DNA of 64,000 bases from Nocardioides marmorisolisilvae (GCF_003725775.1 NZ_RJSG01000001.1:338695-402694), one strand, 5' to 3'; positions 44,818 to 53,314 are shown, counted from the first letter of the stretch. Made by a program: numbers and translations. Notes: a model not told the origin generated them from the sequence alone.

Positions 44818-45368
44818 CGCAGCAGGCCCTTCATCTGGCTGGTCGGCAGCGCGGTGAGGGCAGAGGCCTCGTTGGCCTCGATCTCGGCCAGGCGGTTCGC
44901 ACCGAGCTTGGTGTGCTGGACCTGGTCGTGCAGCTTGAGGATCGCGTCGATCAGCATCTCCGGCCGCGGCGGACAGCCCGGCAGGTACATGTCGACGGGC
45001 ACGACGTGGTCGACGCCCTGGACGACGGCGTAGTTGTTGAACATGCCACCGGAGCTGGCACAGACACCCATCGCGAGCACCCACTTGGGCTCGGGCATCT
45101 GGTCGTAGATCTGGCGCAGGACCGGGGCCATCTTCTGGCTGACCCGGCCGGCCACGATCATCAGGTCGGCCTGGCGCGGGCTGGCACGGAAGACCTCCAT
45201 GCCGAAGCGGGCCAGGTCGTACTTGGGACCGCCGGTGGTCATCATCTCGATCGCGCAGCAGGCGAGGCCGAAGGTGGCCGGCCAGAACGACGCCTTGCGC
45301 ATGTAGCCCGCGACACCTTCGACGGTGGTCAGCAGGACGCCGGAGGGGAGCTTCTCTTCCAGACCCAT
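44814..45368 (-). CDS. nuoB: NADH-quinone oxidoreductase subunit B (cluster N2)
   Basis: A 184-residue subunit with the terminal 4Fe-4S cluster N2 next to the quinone site: Cys37 and Cys38 (LACCAIEM), Cys103 ([10 protein letters not shown]) and Cys132 (PGCPPRPE). Standard length. The AGGAG ribosome site overlaps the nuoA stop region, 19 bp upstream of ATG. Overlaps nuoC by 4 bp. Confidence 0.97.
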   Translation of the reverse strand: MGLEEKLPSGVLLTTVEGVAGYMRKASFWPATFGLACCAIEMMTTGGPKYDLARFGMEVFRASPRQADLMIVAGRVSQKMAPVLRQIYDQMPEPKWVLAMGVCASSGGMFNNYAVVQGVDHVVPVDMYLPGCPPRPEMLIDAILKLHDQVQHTKLGANRLAEIEANEASALTALPTSQMKGLLR

Positions 45369-45387
45369 TGGTTTTCGCTAACTCCTG

Positions 45388-45747
45388 TCAGTCCCAGTCG
45401 AGTCCGCCGCGGCGCCACACGTAGCAGTAGGCGACGAAGACGGGGACGATGAAGAGGATCATCTCGACGAGGGCGAAGGTGCCCATCGCGTCGAAGGCCA
45501 CGGCGATCGGGTAGAGGAACACGATCTCGATGTCGAAGACGATGAAGAGCATCGCGGTGATGTAGTAGCGCACCGGGAAGCGACCGCCGCCGACCGGCTG
45601 GGGGGTCGGCTCGATGCCGCACTCGTAGGAGTCGAGCTTGGCCCGGTTGTACCGCTTGGGGCCGACGCCGGCGCTCATCGCGACGGAGCCGATGGCGAAC
45701 AAGGACGCCAGGATCAGCAGTGCGAGAACCGGTGTGTAGAGCTCCAT
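45388..45747 (-). CDS. nuoA: NADH-quinone oxidoreductase subunit A
   Basis: A 119-residue membrane subunit with three helices. Signature: YECGIEPTPQPVGGGRFPVRYYITAMLFIVFDIEIVFLYPIAV, with the quinone-gating loop Cys. First gene of the 14-gene nuo operon, immediately downstream of a Rex-like operator. GGAGGGT precedes the ATG. Confidence 0.96.
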   Translation of the reverse strand: MELYTPVLALLILASLFAIGSVAMSAGVGPKRYNRAKLDSYECGIEPTPQPVGGGRFPVRYYITAMLFIVFDIEIVFLYPIAVAFDAMGTFALVEMILFIVPVFVAYCYVWRRGGLDWD

Positions 45748-45790
45748 CCCTCACCCTCCTGCGGTGCTCACCGAGGGCCTGTTTGTGCCC

Positions 45791-45809
45791 TTGTGAACAA
45801 CTTCACGAA
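45791..45809. promoter_or_regulatory. Putative Rex operator upstream of nuoA
   Basis: TTGTGAACAACTTCACGAA matches the Rex/ROP pattern TGTGAACnnnTTCACA at all but the last base. It ends 44 bp upstream of the nuoA ATG. Rex senses NADH/NAD+ and is known to repress nuo in Streptomyces coelicolor. A -10-like TATGCT on the minus strand (45823-45828) would put the site just downstream of the start of transcription. Confidence 0.65.
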
Positions 45810-45857
45810 CTGTGACCTACGCAGCATAGAGGCGTGCGTCACAGTCCGCGACCCCGG

Positions 45858-45886
45858 GGTCAGAACTCGTGAAAACGGCTCTGACC
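45858..45886. promoter_or_regulatory. Inverted repeat GGTCAGA/TCTGACC in the nuo-menG interval
   Basis: GGTCAGA (45858-45864) and TCTGACC (45880-45886) are perfect 7-bp arms around a 15-base loop. The element lies upstream of nuoA and downstream of menG. Its role is unclear. Confidence 0.3.
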
Positions 45887-45891
45887 TGGGC

Positions 45892-45919
45892 ATTTAAGCA
45901 ACAGGGACGTTGCCTAAAT
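45892..45919 (-). terminator. AT-rich hairpin after menG
   Basis: On the minus strand ATTTAGGCAAC pairs with GTTGCTTAAAT (11 bp, one G-U) around a 6-nt loop, starting 11 bp after the menG stop. The A/T-rich base flanks fit a terminator that separates menG from the nuo promoter. An operator role is also possible. Confidence 0.55.
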
Positions 45920-45930
45920 CAGGGTCTGGA

Positions 45931-46623
45931 TCAGGGCTTGGTGCCGTGGTGCAGGGCGACGATCCCGCCCGACAGATTGCGCCACTTCACCGTGCCCCAG
46001 CCGGCCTTCTGGAGCCGAGCGGCGAGTCCGGCCTGGTCGGGCCAGGCCCGGATCGACTCGGCCAGGTAGACGTAGGCGTCCGGCGAGGACGAGACGGCGC
46101 GGGCCACCGCGGGCAGCGCCTTCATCAGGTACTCGATGTACACGGTGCGGAACGGGCTCCAGGTCGGCGAGCTGAACTCGCACACGACCACCCGGCCACC
46201 CGGCTTGGTCACACGGAGCAGCTCACGCAGGCCGGCGTCGGGATCGACGATGTTGCGCAGCCCGAAGGAGATGGTGACCGCGTCGAAGGTGTTGTCGGCG
46301 AACGGCAGCTTCGTGCCGTCGCCGGCGACGAACGGCAGGTGCGGCTTCGCGCGCTTGCCGACCGCGAGCATGCCGACCGAGAAGTCGCACGGCAGCACGG
46401 TGGCGCCGCGGTCCGCGAAGGGCTGGCTCGAGGTGCCGGTTCCGGCGGCCAGGTCGAGCACGAGCTCCCCCGGCTTCGGGTCGACCGCGTCCAGCACGAT
46501 CTTGCGCCAGCGGCGGTCCTGGCCCAGCGACAGCACGTCGTTGGTGATGTCGTACCGGGCGGCGACGTCGTCGAACATCGCCTGCACCTCGGCGGGCTTC
46601 TTCTCCAGGTCAGCGCGGGTCAC
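45931..46623 (-). CDS. menG: Demethylmenaquinone methyltransferase
   Basis: A 230-residue UbiE/MenG methyltransferase that performs the last step of menaquinone synthesis. [25 protein letters not shown] is the family opening, [11 protein letters not shown] the SAM motif, and [36 protein letters not shown] the second signature. GTG 46623 has TAGGGT seven nt upstream, consistent with a leaderless message; the frame beyond it runs antisense through the L,D-transpeptidase. In a menaquinone-only actinobacterium it methylates demethylmenaquinone. It lies upstream of, and on the same strand as, the nuo operon. Confidence 0.94.
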   Translation of the reverse strand: MTRADLEKKPAEVQAMFDDVAARYDITNDVLSLGQDRRWRKIVLDAVDPKPGELVLDLAAGTGTSSQPFADRGATVLPCDFSVGMLAVGKRAKPHLPFVAGDGTKLPFADNTFDAVTISFGLRNIVDPDAGLRELLRVTKPGGRVVVCEFSSPTWSPFRTVYIEYLMKALPAVARAVSSSPDAYVYLAESIRAWPDQAGLAARLQKAGWGTVKWRNLSGGIVALHHGTKP

Positions 46624-46630
46624 GGGCGTA

Positions 46631-46636
46631 ACCCTA
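46631..46636 (-). promoter_or_regulatory. Putative -10 element of leaderless menG
   Basis: TAGGGT on the minus strand ends seven nt before the GTG start of menG, and no Shine-Dalgarno is visible, as expected for a leaderless mRNA. Confidence 0.45.
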
Positions 46637-46701
46637 GGTGACCTCCCAGAAGACGACGCAGCCGATGCAACCTCGCAGGCTGCTGGAGCGTCTTGACAGG
46701 C

Positions 46702-47676
46702 ATGAGGCTCGGGAACAGGCACCCTGTAACGGTGGCGAAGGAAGTGTCCAGAGGGACCAGTGTGGTGATGTTCGCCGTGCTGGTGCTCGCGATCGGCGCG
46801 CTCGGGTTCGGCGTCGGCCGCGCCACGGGCTACCTGGGCACGGCGAACGGGGCTTCGAACCGCCCATCTTCGCTGGCTGAGCCTGTCGAAACCCAGACGA
46901 CCGTGCCGGTCACTCCGACACCGACGCCGGTCGTGACTCCGACCCCTGTCGTGCCGGTCGAGCCTGTCGAAACCCCGACGCCGACGCAGAGCGAGTCGCC
47001 GGAGGTCACCCCGACGCCGACGCCGACGGCCGGCCCCGCACTGCTGAAGACCGGCGACTCCGGACCGCAGGTGCGGGCCGTGCAGGCCCGCCTCAAGCAG
47101 CTCCAGTGGTACTTCGGCGACGTCACCGACAGCTACGGACCCAAGACCACCGCGGCGGTGAAGGGCTTCCAGGCCAAGCGCGGCTTCGCGGTCACCGGTG
47201 CGGTCGACCGGACCACGATGAACCGGCTGGTGCAGATGACCCACACGCCGACCAAGGCCGAGCTCGAGAACCGCCCGACCGACGGCAGCTGGACCGATGC
47301 CCCGCTCGACGCCCGCTGCCTGACCGGCCGCGTGCTGTGCATCGACAAGACCAGCCGCACCATCCGCTGGGTGATCGACGGCGACGTCCAGCGGACGATG
47401 GCGGTGCGGTTCGGCGCGGCCTACACCCCGACCCGCGAGGGCCTGTTCCACGTCGAGTCGAAGTCGCGCGACCACGTCTCCAGCCTGTACGGCTCCTCGA
47501 TGCCGTTCGCGATGTTCTTCAGCCGCGGCCAGGCGGTGCACTACTCCTCGGACTTCGCCGCCCGCGGGTACGCCGGCGCCAGCCACGGCTGCGTCAACGT
47601 CCGCGACTACGACGGGATCAAGTGGCTCTTCGACCAGGTCAAGGTCGGCGACAAGGTGGTTATTTACTGGTCGTAG
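46702..47676 (+). CDS. Secreted L,D-transpeptidase with peptidoglycan-binding domain
   Basis: A 324-residue envelope enzyme that makes 3-3 crosslinks in peptidoglycan. A membrane anchor lies at about residues 22-42, followed by a Pro/Thr/Val/Glu linker of about 70 residues ([12 protein letters not shown]), a PG_binding_1 domain at about 110-165 ([32 protein letters not shown]), and a YkuD catalytic domain with the nucleophile Cys296 in GASHGCVNV. Two dispersed repeat copies lie in the linker, each read as EPVET. The start is uncertain: ATG 46702, GTG 46732 or TTG 46693 are all possible. Convergent context: menG is divergent and menF follows. Confidence 0.88.
   Translation: MRLGNRHPVTVAKEVSRGTSVVMFAVLVLAIGALGFGVGRATGYLGTANGASNRPSSLAEPVETQTTVPVTPTPTPVVTPTPVVPVEPVETPTPTQSESPEVTPTPTPTAGPALLKTGDSGPQVRAVQARLKQLQWYFGDVTDSYGPKTTAAVKGFQAKRGFAVTGAVDRTTMNRLVQMTHTPTKAELENRPTDGSWTDAPLDARCLTGRVLCIDKTSRTIRWVIDGDVQRTMAVRFGAAYTPTREGLFHVESKSRDHVSSLYGSSMPFAMFFSRGQAVHYSSDFAARGYAGASHGCVNVRDYDGIKWLFDQVKVGDKVVIYWS
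46875..46893 (+). repeat. Dispersed repeat in the L,D-transpeptidase linker, copy 1
   Basis: GGCTGAGCCTGTCGAAACC, translated in frame as AEPVET in the Pro/Thr-rich linker. Confidence 0.88.
46956..46974 (+). repeat. Dispersed repeat in the L,D-transpeptidase linker, copy 2
   Basis: GGTCGAGCCTGTCGAAACC, 81 bp after copy 1 and in the same reading frame, giving VEPVET. Confidence 0.88.
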
Positions 47677-47679
47677 TCT
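47674..47679 (+). promoter_or_regulatory. Putative -10 element of leaderless menF
   Basis: TAGTCT starts with the TAG stop codon of the transpeptidase gene and ends six nt before the menF GTG. No Shine-Dalgarno is present. Confidence 0.45.
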
Positions 47680-47685
47680 GGTGGC

Positions 47686-48933
47686 GTGACCCACGAGCCC
47701 TCCCCCGTGCCGCGGCTGGTCGCGCGCACCCAGGAGATCAGCGACCCGGGTCCGCTGCTCGACCTGCTTCCTGTCGACGCGCCGATGACCTGGCTGCGTC
47801 GCGGCGAGGGTGTGATCACCTGGGGCGTTGCGGCCGAGTGCCGCACCTCAGGAGAGGCCCGGTTCTCCGACGCCTCCACCTGGTGGCGCAACGTGGTCCG
47901 GGTGGCCGCCGTCGCGGACGAGGTCGAGGTTCCGGGCAGCGGCCTGATCTGCCTGGGCAGCTTCGCGTTCGCCGACGAGCCCGGTGACTCGGTCCTGGTG
48001 ATCCCGCGGGTGGTCGTCGGCCGTCGTGGCGACCGGTTCTGGGTGACCACCATCGGCTCTGCTGCCGTGGAGACCCCGAGGCTGGAGACGCAGGACGCAC
48101 CAGAACCGCCGGTGAACCTGGTCTTCGCCGACGGCGCGCTCTCCGGCGCGGAGTGGGAGGGCGTGGTCTGGGAGGCCGTGCTGCACCTGAACGCCGGCGA
48201 GCTCGACAAGGTGGTGCTCGCCCGCGACCTGATCGCCACCGCGGATGCGCCGATCGACGTCCGCTGGCCGTTGCGTCGCCTCGGCAGCGAGTACGAGATG
48301 TGCTGGACCTTCCACGTCGACGGCCTCTTCGGCGCCACCCCCGAGCTGCTGGTACGCCGGGAGAAGGGCCTGGTCACCTCCCGGGTGCTGGCCGGCACGA
48401 TCCGGCGTACCGGGGACGACGAGCACGACCTCACGCTGGCGGCGACCCTGGCCCGGTCCTCGAAGGACCTCGAGGAGCACGAGTACGCCGTCCGCTCGGT
48501 CGCCGAGGCGCTGGAGCCGTACTGCACGTCGATGAACGTGCCGGAGACTCCGTTCGTGCTGCACCTGCCCAACGTGATGCACCTGGCCACCGACGTTGCC
48601 GGCGTCGCCCACGACAGCGGCGCGAGCGTGCTGGAGCTGGCCGCCGCGCTGCACCCCTCGGCTGCCGTCGGCGGAACGCCGACGAAGCTGGCGGTCGAGA
48701 TGATCGCCGAGATCGAGGGCATGGACCGCGGTCGTTACGCCGGCCCGGTCGGCTGGATGAACGCCCACGGCGACGGCGAGTTCGGTATCGCCCTCCGCTC
48801 GGCCGAGATCGACGGCGCCCGGGTCCGGCTCTTCGCCGGGTGCGGCATCGTCGCCGGGTCCGACCCCGAGGCCGAGCTGGCCGAGGCGCAGGCGAAATTC
48901 GTCCCGGTGCGGGACTCGCTGGCCGGCGCCTGA
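47686..48933 (+). CDS. menF: Isochorismate synthase (menaquinone pathway)
   Basis: A 415-residue chorismate-utilising enzyme converting chorismate to isochorismate. Signatures: [66 protein letters not shown], and [23 protein letters not shown]. The nearby menD, menC, menE, menA and menG make menaquinone the likely destination, rather than a siderophore. The GTG start is leaderless-like. Length is normal for MenF/EntC (about 400-450). Confidence 0.9.
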   Translation: MTHEPSPVPRLVARTQEISDPGPLLDLLPVDAPMTWLRRGEGVITWGVAAECRTSGEARFSDASTWWRNVVRVAAVADEVEVPGSGLICLGSFAFADEPGDSVLVIPRVVVGRRGDRFWVTTIGSAAVETPRLETQDAPEPPVNLVFADGALSGAEWEGVVWEAVLHLNAGELDKVVLARDLIATADAPIDVRWPLRRLGSEYEMCWTFHVDGLFGATPELLVRREKGLVTSRVLAGTIRRTGDDEHDLTLAATLARSSKDLEEHEYAVRSVAEALEPYCTSMNVPETPFVLHLPNVMHLATDVAGVAHDSGASVLELAAALHPSAAVGGTPTKLAVEMIAEIEGMDRGRYAGPVGWMNAHGDGEFGIALRSAEIDGARVRLFAGCGIVAGSDPEAELAEAQAKFVPVRDSLAGA

Positions 48934-49068
48934 GCCGCAATTCCTGCATTTTCCTGCACTACGTATTTCGGACCTATCGGTTCCCCTCATCACTACGCCC
49001 GAACAGGCGCACAGTTGTCCTGGTCGTCCGGCCGAGGGACCGGACCTGAGTAGTAAGTGGGAGCACTC

Positions 49069-50256
49069 GTGAAGAAATCCATCCTGGCCGCGAGCCTCGG
49101 CGCCATCACCCTGGTCGCCGGAGTCCTCGCCGCCACGTCGCCCGCGGACGCCGCGGGCAACGGCCGGCACGCAACCCGTGTCTGCGCCGCCTCCACCAAG
49201 GCGACGGTTGCCTCGTGCAGCGCCAAGGTGATGGTCAACGACAAGACCGGTGCTGTGCCGGCCTCGACGACCCCGGCCGCCAGCGCCCTGACCCCGACCC
49301 AGCTGCGCGCGGCGTACGGGCTGACGACCGACTCGACCTCGACGGTCGCGATCGTCGACGCCTACGGCTACCCGAACCTCGAGCGCGACCTCGGCGTCTA
49401 CCGGACCCAGTTCGGCCTGCCCGCGTGCACCAAGGCGAACGGCTGCCTGAAGATCCTCGACCAGAACGGTGGCACCAACCTGCCGCGGTTCAACACCGGC
49501 TGGGCCGGCGAGACCGCGCTGGACGTGGACGCCGTCTCGGCGATCTGCCCGAGCTGCAAGATCGTCGTGGTGCAGGCGAAGTCCGCGAACATCCCGGACC
49601 TCGGTGCCGCTGCGGCCACCGCTGCGCGCCAGGCCGGCGTGGTGGCGATCAGCAACAGCTACGGCGGCGGCGACCTGTCCGACGCCAGCTACGGCAGCTA
49701 CTACAACCACCCGGGCATCGCGGTGACCGCCTCGACCGGTGACAACGGCTACAAGGGCGGCAGCTTCCCGGCTTCCTCCGCGTACGTCGTCGCGGTCGGC
49801 GGCACCTCGCTGACGATGTCGGGCACGACCCGGGTCTCGGAGACCGCGTGGAGCGGAGCCGGCAGCGGCTGCTCGACGGTGAACACCGCGCTCGCGGGCG
49901 CCGCGAGCTTCGCGACCGGGTGCGCCAAGCGCGCGATCGCCGACGTCTCCGCAGCGGCCGACCCGGGCAAGGGCGGCATGGCGGTGTACTACCCGACCAG
50001 CTCGCGCAACTCGACCTGGGCACAGGTCGGTGGCACCAGCGAGTCGTCGCCGATCATCGCCGCTGTCTTCGCCCTGGCCGGCGGCCCGGGTGCGGGCGTC
50101 CAGGCGAACAGCGTCCCGTACGCGCACTCCGGTTCGCTGCGCGACGTGACGGCCGGCAGCAACGGCTCGTGCCCGACCACTCAGTGGTGCAACGCCCGCG
50201 CCGGCTGGGACGGTCCGACCGGGCTCGGCGTGCCGAACGGCCTCGGCGGCTTCTAA
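49069..50256 (+). CDS. Secreted sedolisin-type serine-carboxyl protease (S53), short form
   Basis: A 395-residue exported peptidase. The signal peptide is residues 1-29 (ending SPADAAG). Catalytic residues are visible: Glu148 and Asp152 in GWAGETALDVD, an Asp in NSYGGGDLSDA, and Ser324 in VGGTSESSPI. The Ca-binding end RDVTAG...GWDGPTGLGVPNG is also present. Only about 45 residues separate the signal from the catalytic domain, far short of the roughly 180-residue prodomain of classical sedolisins. GTG 49069 has GGGAG five nt upstream; GTG 49057 is less likely. It probably degrades proteins outside the cell. Confidence 0.85.
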   Translation: MKKSILAASLGAITLVAGVLAATSPADAAGNGRHATRVCAASTKATVASCSAKVMVNDKTGAVPASTTPAASALTPTQLRAAYGLTTDSTSTVAIVDAYGYPNLERDLGVYRTQFGLPACTKANGCLKILDQNGGTNLPRFNTGWAGETALDVDAVSAICPSCKIVVVQAKSANIPDLGAAAATAARQAGVVAISNSYGGGDLSDASYGSYYNHPGIAVTASTGDNGYKGGSFPASSAYVVAVGGTSLTMSGTTRVSETAWSGAGSGCSTVNTALAGAASFATGCAKRAIADVSAAADPGKGGMAVYYPTSSRNSTWAQVGGTSESSPIIAAVFALAGGPGAGVQANSVPYAHSGSLRDVTAGSNGSCPTTQWCNARAGWDGPTGLGVPNGLGGF

Positions 50257-50903
50257 CCGCCGAGGGTCAGCTCGTCACCGACCTTCAACCGTCGGTAGGT
50301 CGCCTCGCGCGGTTCCAGGAACCGCGCGAGGTGGCCGTCGACGATCCCGAGACCGGCCTCCGAGTAGACGGCGTCGTGGATCGCGACCGAGGTCGGCGCA
50401 GCGACCTCGCGGGCGTAGTCGATGCACTCGCTGATCTTCAGCCAGGGGGCGCTCACCGGCAGGAGCAGCACGTCGGGCGCGGCCGGCAGGGTCGTGAGCG
50501 CGTCGCCGGGGTGGAACACGCTGACCCCGTCCGCCTCGACCAGGTAGCCGCTGTTGTCGAAGTGCGGCAGCTCGGGGTGGATCACTGCGTGCTTCTGACC
50601 GATCACGGTGACCGCCGTGCCGAACGCCTCGAAGCGGTCACCCGGACCGACCACGGCCACGCGCTCGGCGATCGCCGGGTCCGCGGCGCGGATCTGATCG
50701 GCCACCGCCTGGATCGTGAAGATCGGCGCGTCGGACGCCCCGAGCTGCTCGGCGGTCCAGTGGTCCGGGTGCTCGTGCGTGATCAGTACCGCGTCGGCCC
50801 CGTCCAGCGCCCCCGGAGCGGTGAAGACCCCGGGGTCGATGACGATCGTCGCGGTCGCTGTGGCCAGCGTCACGCAGGCATGCCCGTGCTTGATGATCCG
50901 CAT
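50253..50903 (-). CDS. MBL-fold metal-dependent hydrolase
   Basis: A 216-residue protein of the UlaG-like metallo-beta-lactamase group. It has HEHPDHW for metal binding, an Asp in VFHPGDALTTLP and a distal His in SVAIHDAVYS. The substrate is unknown; many relatives act on lactones or nucleic acids. TAGTCT six nt before ATG suggests a leaderless message. It overlaps the protease gene by 4 bp (convergent) and is divergent from the monooxygenase gene, whose operator lies in the 53-bp gap. Confidence 0.8.
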   Translation of the reverse strand: MRIIKHGHACVTLATATATIVIDPGVFTAPGALDGADAVLITHEHPDHWTAEQLGASDAPIFTIQAVADQIRAADPAIAERVAVVGPGDRFEAFGTAVTVIGQKHAVIHPELPHFDNSGYLVEADGVSVFHPGDALTTLPAAPDVLLLPVSAPWLKISECIDYAREVAAPTSVAIHDAVYSEAGLGIVDGHLARFLEPREATYRRLKVGDELTLGG

Positions 50904-50909
50904 ACCGCC

Positions 50910-50915
50910 AGACTA
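50910..50915 (-). promoter_or_regulatory. Putative -10 element of the leaderless MBL hydrolase gene
   Basis: TAGTCT on the minus strand ends six nt before the ATG at 50903. No Shine-Dalgarno is visible. Confidence 0.45.
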
Positions 50916-50926
50916 GGGTGCGCTTA

Positions 50927-50941
50927 TTGAACTTGGTTCAA
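50927..50941. promoter_or_regulatory. Inverted-repeat operator upstream of the Baeyer-Villiger monooxygenase
   Basis: TTGAAC-TTG-GTTCAA is a perfect 6+6 bp inverted repeat directly before the AGAAGGAG ribosome site. It looks like a TetR-type operator; no regulator gene is adjacent. Confidence 0.55.
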
Positions 50942-50956
50942 GAAGGAGTAGGACCC

Positions 50957-52453
50957 ATGGCAGACCACGACGTCATCATCATCGGAGCCGGCTTCGGCGG
51001 CATGGGGGCGGCCATCAGCCTCAAGCGCCTGGGCTACTCCGACATCGCGATCCTCGAGCGTGAGGACGACCTCGGGGGCACCTGGCACGTGAACCACTAC
51101 CCCGGGCTCGCCGTCGACATCGCCAGCGTGACGTATTCCTACTCGTTCGAGCCGAACCCGTACTGGAAGCACTGGTTCGCGCGCGGGGCCGAGCTCAAGC
51201 AGTACGCCGAGCACGTGGCCGACAAGTACGACCTGCGCCGGCACATGGAGTTCGGAGTCCTGGCGGAGGGCGCCCGCTGGGACGAGGACGAGCAGCACTG
51301 GGTGCTGACGACCAAGGGCCTGGCCAAGGGCAGCCGTCGCCGGACCCGGACCGCCAAGCACCTGATGACCGCGACCGGCTTCCTCTCCCAACCGAAGCTC
51401 CCGGACATCGACGGCGTCGAGGACTTCGCCGGCACCGTCATCCACACCGCCAAGTGGGACGACTCCGTCGACCTGGACCGAAAGCGGATCGCGGTGATCG
51501 GCACCGGCGCCACCGCTGTGCAGCTGATCCCGAACATCGCCAAGCGCGCCCGCCACCTCACCGTCTTCCAACGCACGCCGATCTGGGTCACGCCCAAGAC
51601 CGACTTCAAGATCCCGCGTCCGGTGCAGCAGCTCTTCGCCTCGGCGCCGTGGACGCAGCGCGCCGCACGCAAGGCCAACAGCCTCTGGCTCGAGGGGATG
51701 ATGGTCACCGCGGTCCTGCACTACAAGCAGGCCAAGTTCCTCAACCAGGGTGCGGCCCGCCTCGCGACCGCGCACCTGCGTCGCCAGGTGAACGACCCGG
51801 AGACCCGCGCCAAGCTCACCCCGGACTACAGCTTCGGCTGCAAGCGGCCCACGTTCTCCAACGAGTACTACCCCACGTTCAACCGCGAGAACGTCGCGCT
51901 GGAGACCACGGCGATCGAGCGGATCACGCCCACCTCGATCGTGACCAAGGACGGGGTCGAGCACGAGATCGACGTGCTCGTGCTCGCGACCGGCTTCAAC
52001 CTCTGGGACACCAACTTCCCGGCGATCGAGATCATCGGGCGCGAGGGCAAGGACCTCGGGAAGTCCTGGCGGAGCGCCGGCTACCACGCGTTCGAGGGCG
52101 TCACCGTCTCCGGCTTCCCGAACTTCGTCAGCCTCAACTCGCCGTACTCGTACTCGGGCCTGAGCTACTTCATGACCATCGAGGTACAGATGCGGCACAT
52201 CGAGCGGCTCTTCGGGGAGCTCAAGGATCGCAACGCCGACACCTTCGAGGTCACCCCGCAGGCCGACGCCGAGTTCCTCGAGCACATGCTCGAGCGGATG
52301 GACGACACCGTGTTCAACCAGGGCTCGTGCGGCACCGCGCGCAGCTACTACTACACGAACGAGGGCGACGCCGTGCTGCTCCGGCCGACCTCGTCGGGCA
52401 ACGCCCGCAAGTCCGTGGAGAGCTTCTCGCTCACCGACTACGCCTTCGCCTGA
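50957..52453 (+). CDS. FAD-dependent Baeyer-Villiger-type monooxygenase
   Basis: A 498-residue flavoprotein. FAD motif GAGFGGMGAAISLKRLG at about 10-26, GGTWHVNHYPGLAVD at about 47, the type-I BVMO fingerprint FAGTVIHTAKWD at about 156-167 (FxGxxxHxxxW), and NADPH motif GTGATAVQLIPNIA at about 185. The enzyme should oxygenate ketones to esters or lactones with NADPH and O2. ATG 50957 with AGAAGGAG is clear. The substrate is unknown; steroid or cyclic ketone oxidation is common in this group. The next gene is convergent. Confidence 0.9.
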   Translation: MADHDVIIIGAGFGGMGAAISLKRLGYSDIAILEREDDLGGTWHVNHYPGLAVDIASVTYSYSFEPNPYWKHWFARGAELKQYAEHVADKYDLRRHMEFGVLAEGARWDEDEQHWVLTTKGLAKGSRRRTRTAKHLMTATGFLSQPKLPDIDGVEDFAGTVIHTAKWDDSVDLDRKRIAVIGTGATAVQLIPNIAKRARHLTVFQRTPIWVTPKTDFKIPRPVQQLFASAPWTQRAARKANSLWLEGMMVTAVLHYKQAKFLNQGAARLATAHLRRQVNDPETRAKLTPDYSFGCKRPTFSNEYYPTFNRENVALETTAIERITPTSIVTKDGVEHEIDVLVLATGFNLWDTNFPAIEIIGREGKDLGKSWRSAGYHAFEGVTVSGFPNFVSLNSPYSYSGLSYFMTIEVQMRHIERLFGELKDRNADTFEVTPQADAEFLEHMLERMDDTVFNQGSCGTARSYYYTNEGDAVLLRPTSSGNARKSVESFSLTDYAFA

Positions 52454-52480
52454 CCAGCTGCTTGCTGGTTGCTGGTTGCT

Positions 52481-52499
52481 GGTTGAGCCTGTCGAAACC
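52481..52499 (+). repeat. Dispersed repeat (consensus copy) in the monooxygenase/carboxypeptidase gap
   Basis: GGTTGAGCCTGTCGAAACC, the cleanest copy, preceded by a short tandem of TTGCTGG units (52462-52480). It lies in the gap between two convergent genes. Confidence 0.9.
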
Positions 52500-52513
52500 T
52501 TCCGCCCAGCCGG

Positions 52514-53314
52514 TCAGTAGTGGCCCAGGAGCGCCGTCACCAGCGCCGTCGGGGCTCGCTGGAGGAAGCTCTGTGACGGAGTGCGCGCGAGCTCGACGGT
52601 GATCCCCGCGCCGGACTGGGTGTGGTTGAACCAGCCCGTCATCGTGCCGTGGCACACGCCCTCGCAGCGCAGCGGCTTGGCGGGAAGCCCCAGCTCGTCG
52701 ATCAGGTGCCGGTACAGGGTCAGGCTCTTCACGCCGTTGCTGTCGACGCCGTACAGGGGCTGGTGCAGCGAGACCACCCAGTGCGGCTTGACGTAGCGGA
52801 GGAAAGCCGCGAGCTCGCGGGTCTCGGGTTCGGAGAAGGGCTTGGGGCCGGAGTAGTACGCCGACGACCTGCCCGAGCTCTTCCACGACCACGACCAGTT
52901 GCGGTTCAGGTCGACGCCGTGAGCGTTCCTCCGGACGTGACCGGCGTTGCCGTCGGGGTTGATCGTCGGGACGACCCACAGGTTGATGCCCTGGACCTGG
53001 GCCCCGTGCCGGATGGCCTGGGTGATGTCGACGCCGGCGTGCTCATCGCCGTGCATCTGGCCGAGGATGACCATCGTCTCCGAGGCCTGCGGATCACCCA
53101 CCTGGTAGGCGTAGAAGCCGCGACCCTGGACCGAACGACCCAGCAGGACCGTGCGGGGCTGCCAGACATCAGCCGACGGCGTTGCTCCCGTCGGCGCCGC
53201 AGCCGTCACGGGAGTACCCGCGGTGGTCGCCAGCACGACGGCCAGCGCCGCTAGCAGAACGCCGGCAATCGCCGTGGCAGGGTGCTGCGTCGTACGACCT
53301 CGCTGGTGGCTCAC
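52514..53314 (-). CDS. Secreted M14-family zinc carboxypeptidase
   Basis: A 266-residue exported metallopeptidase. The signal peptide spans about residues 1-39 (ending VTAAAPTG). Zinc ligands are His and Glu in QMHGDEHAG (HxxE) and the His in VVSLHQPLYG; RRNAHGVDLNRNWSW holds the substrate-binding Arg; and the general base Glu is in GITVELARTPS. The size suggests a compact MpaA/gamma-D-glutamyl-meso-DAP peptidase type, so peptidoglycan peptides are plausible substrates (inference). GTG start. Confidence 0.87.
   Translation of the reverse strand: MSHQRGRTTQHPATAIAGVLLAALAVVLATTAGTPVTAAAPTGATPSADVWQPRTVLLGRSVQGRGFYAYQVGDPQASETMVILGQMHGDEHAGVDITQAIRHGAQVQGINLWVVPTINPDGNAGHVRRNAHGVDLNRNWSWSWKSSGRSSAYYSGPKPFSEPETRELAAFLRYVKPHWVVSLHQPLYGVDSNGVKSLTLYRHLIDELGLPAKPLRCEGVCHGTMTGWFNHTQSGAGITVELARTPSQSFLQRAPTALVTALLGHY

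Noticed and set aside
52462..52499. Tandem TTGCTGG units plus the dispersed repeat as a CRISPR-like array
   Set aside because: The units are 7 bp, have no spacers, and no cas genes are present.
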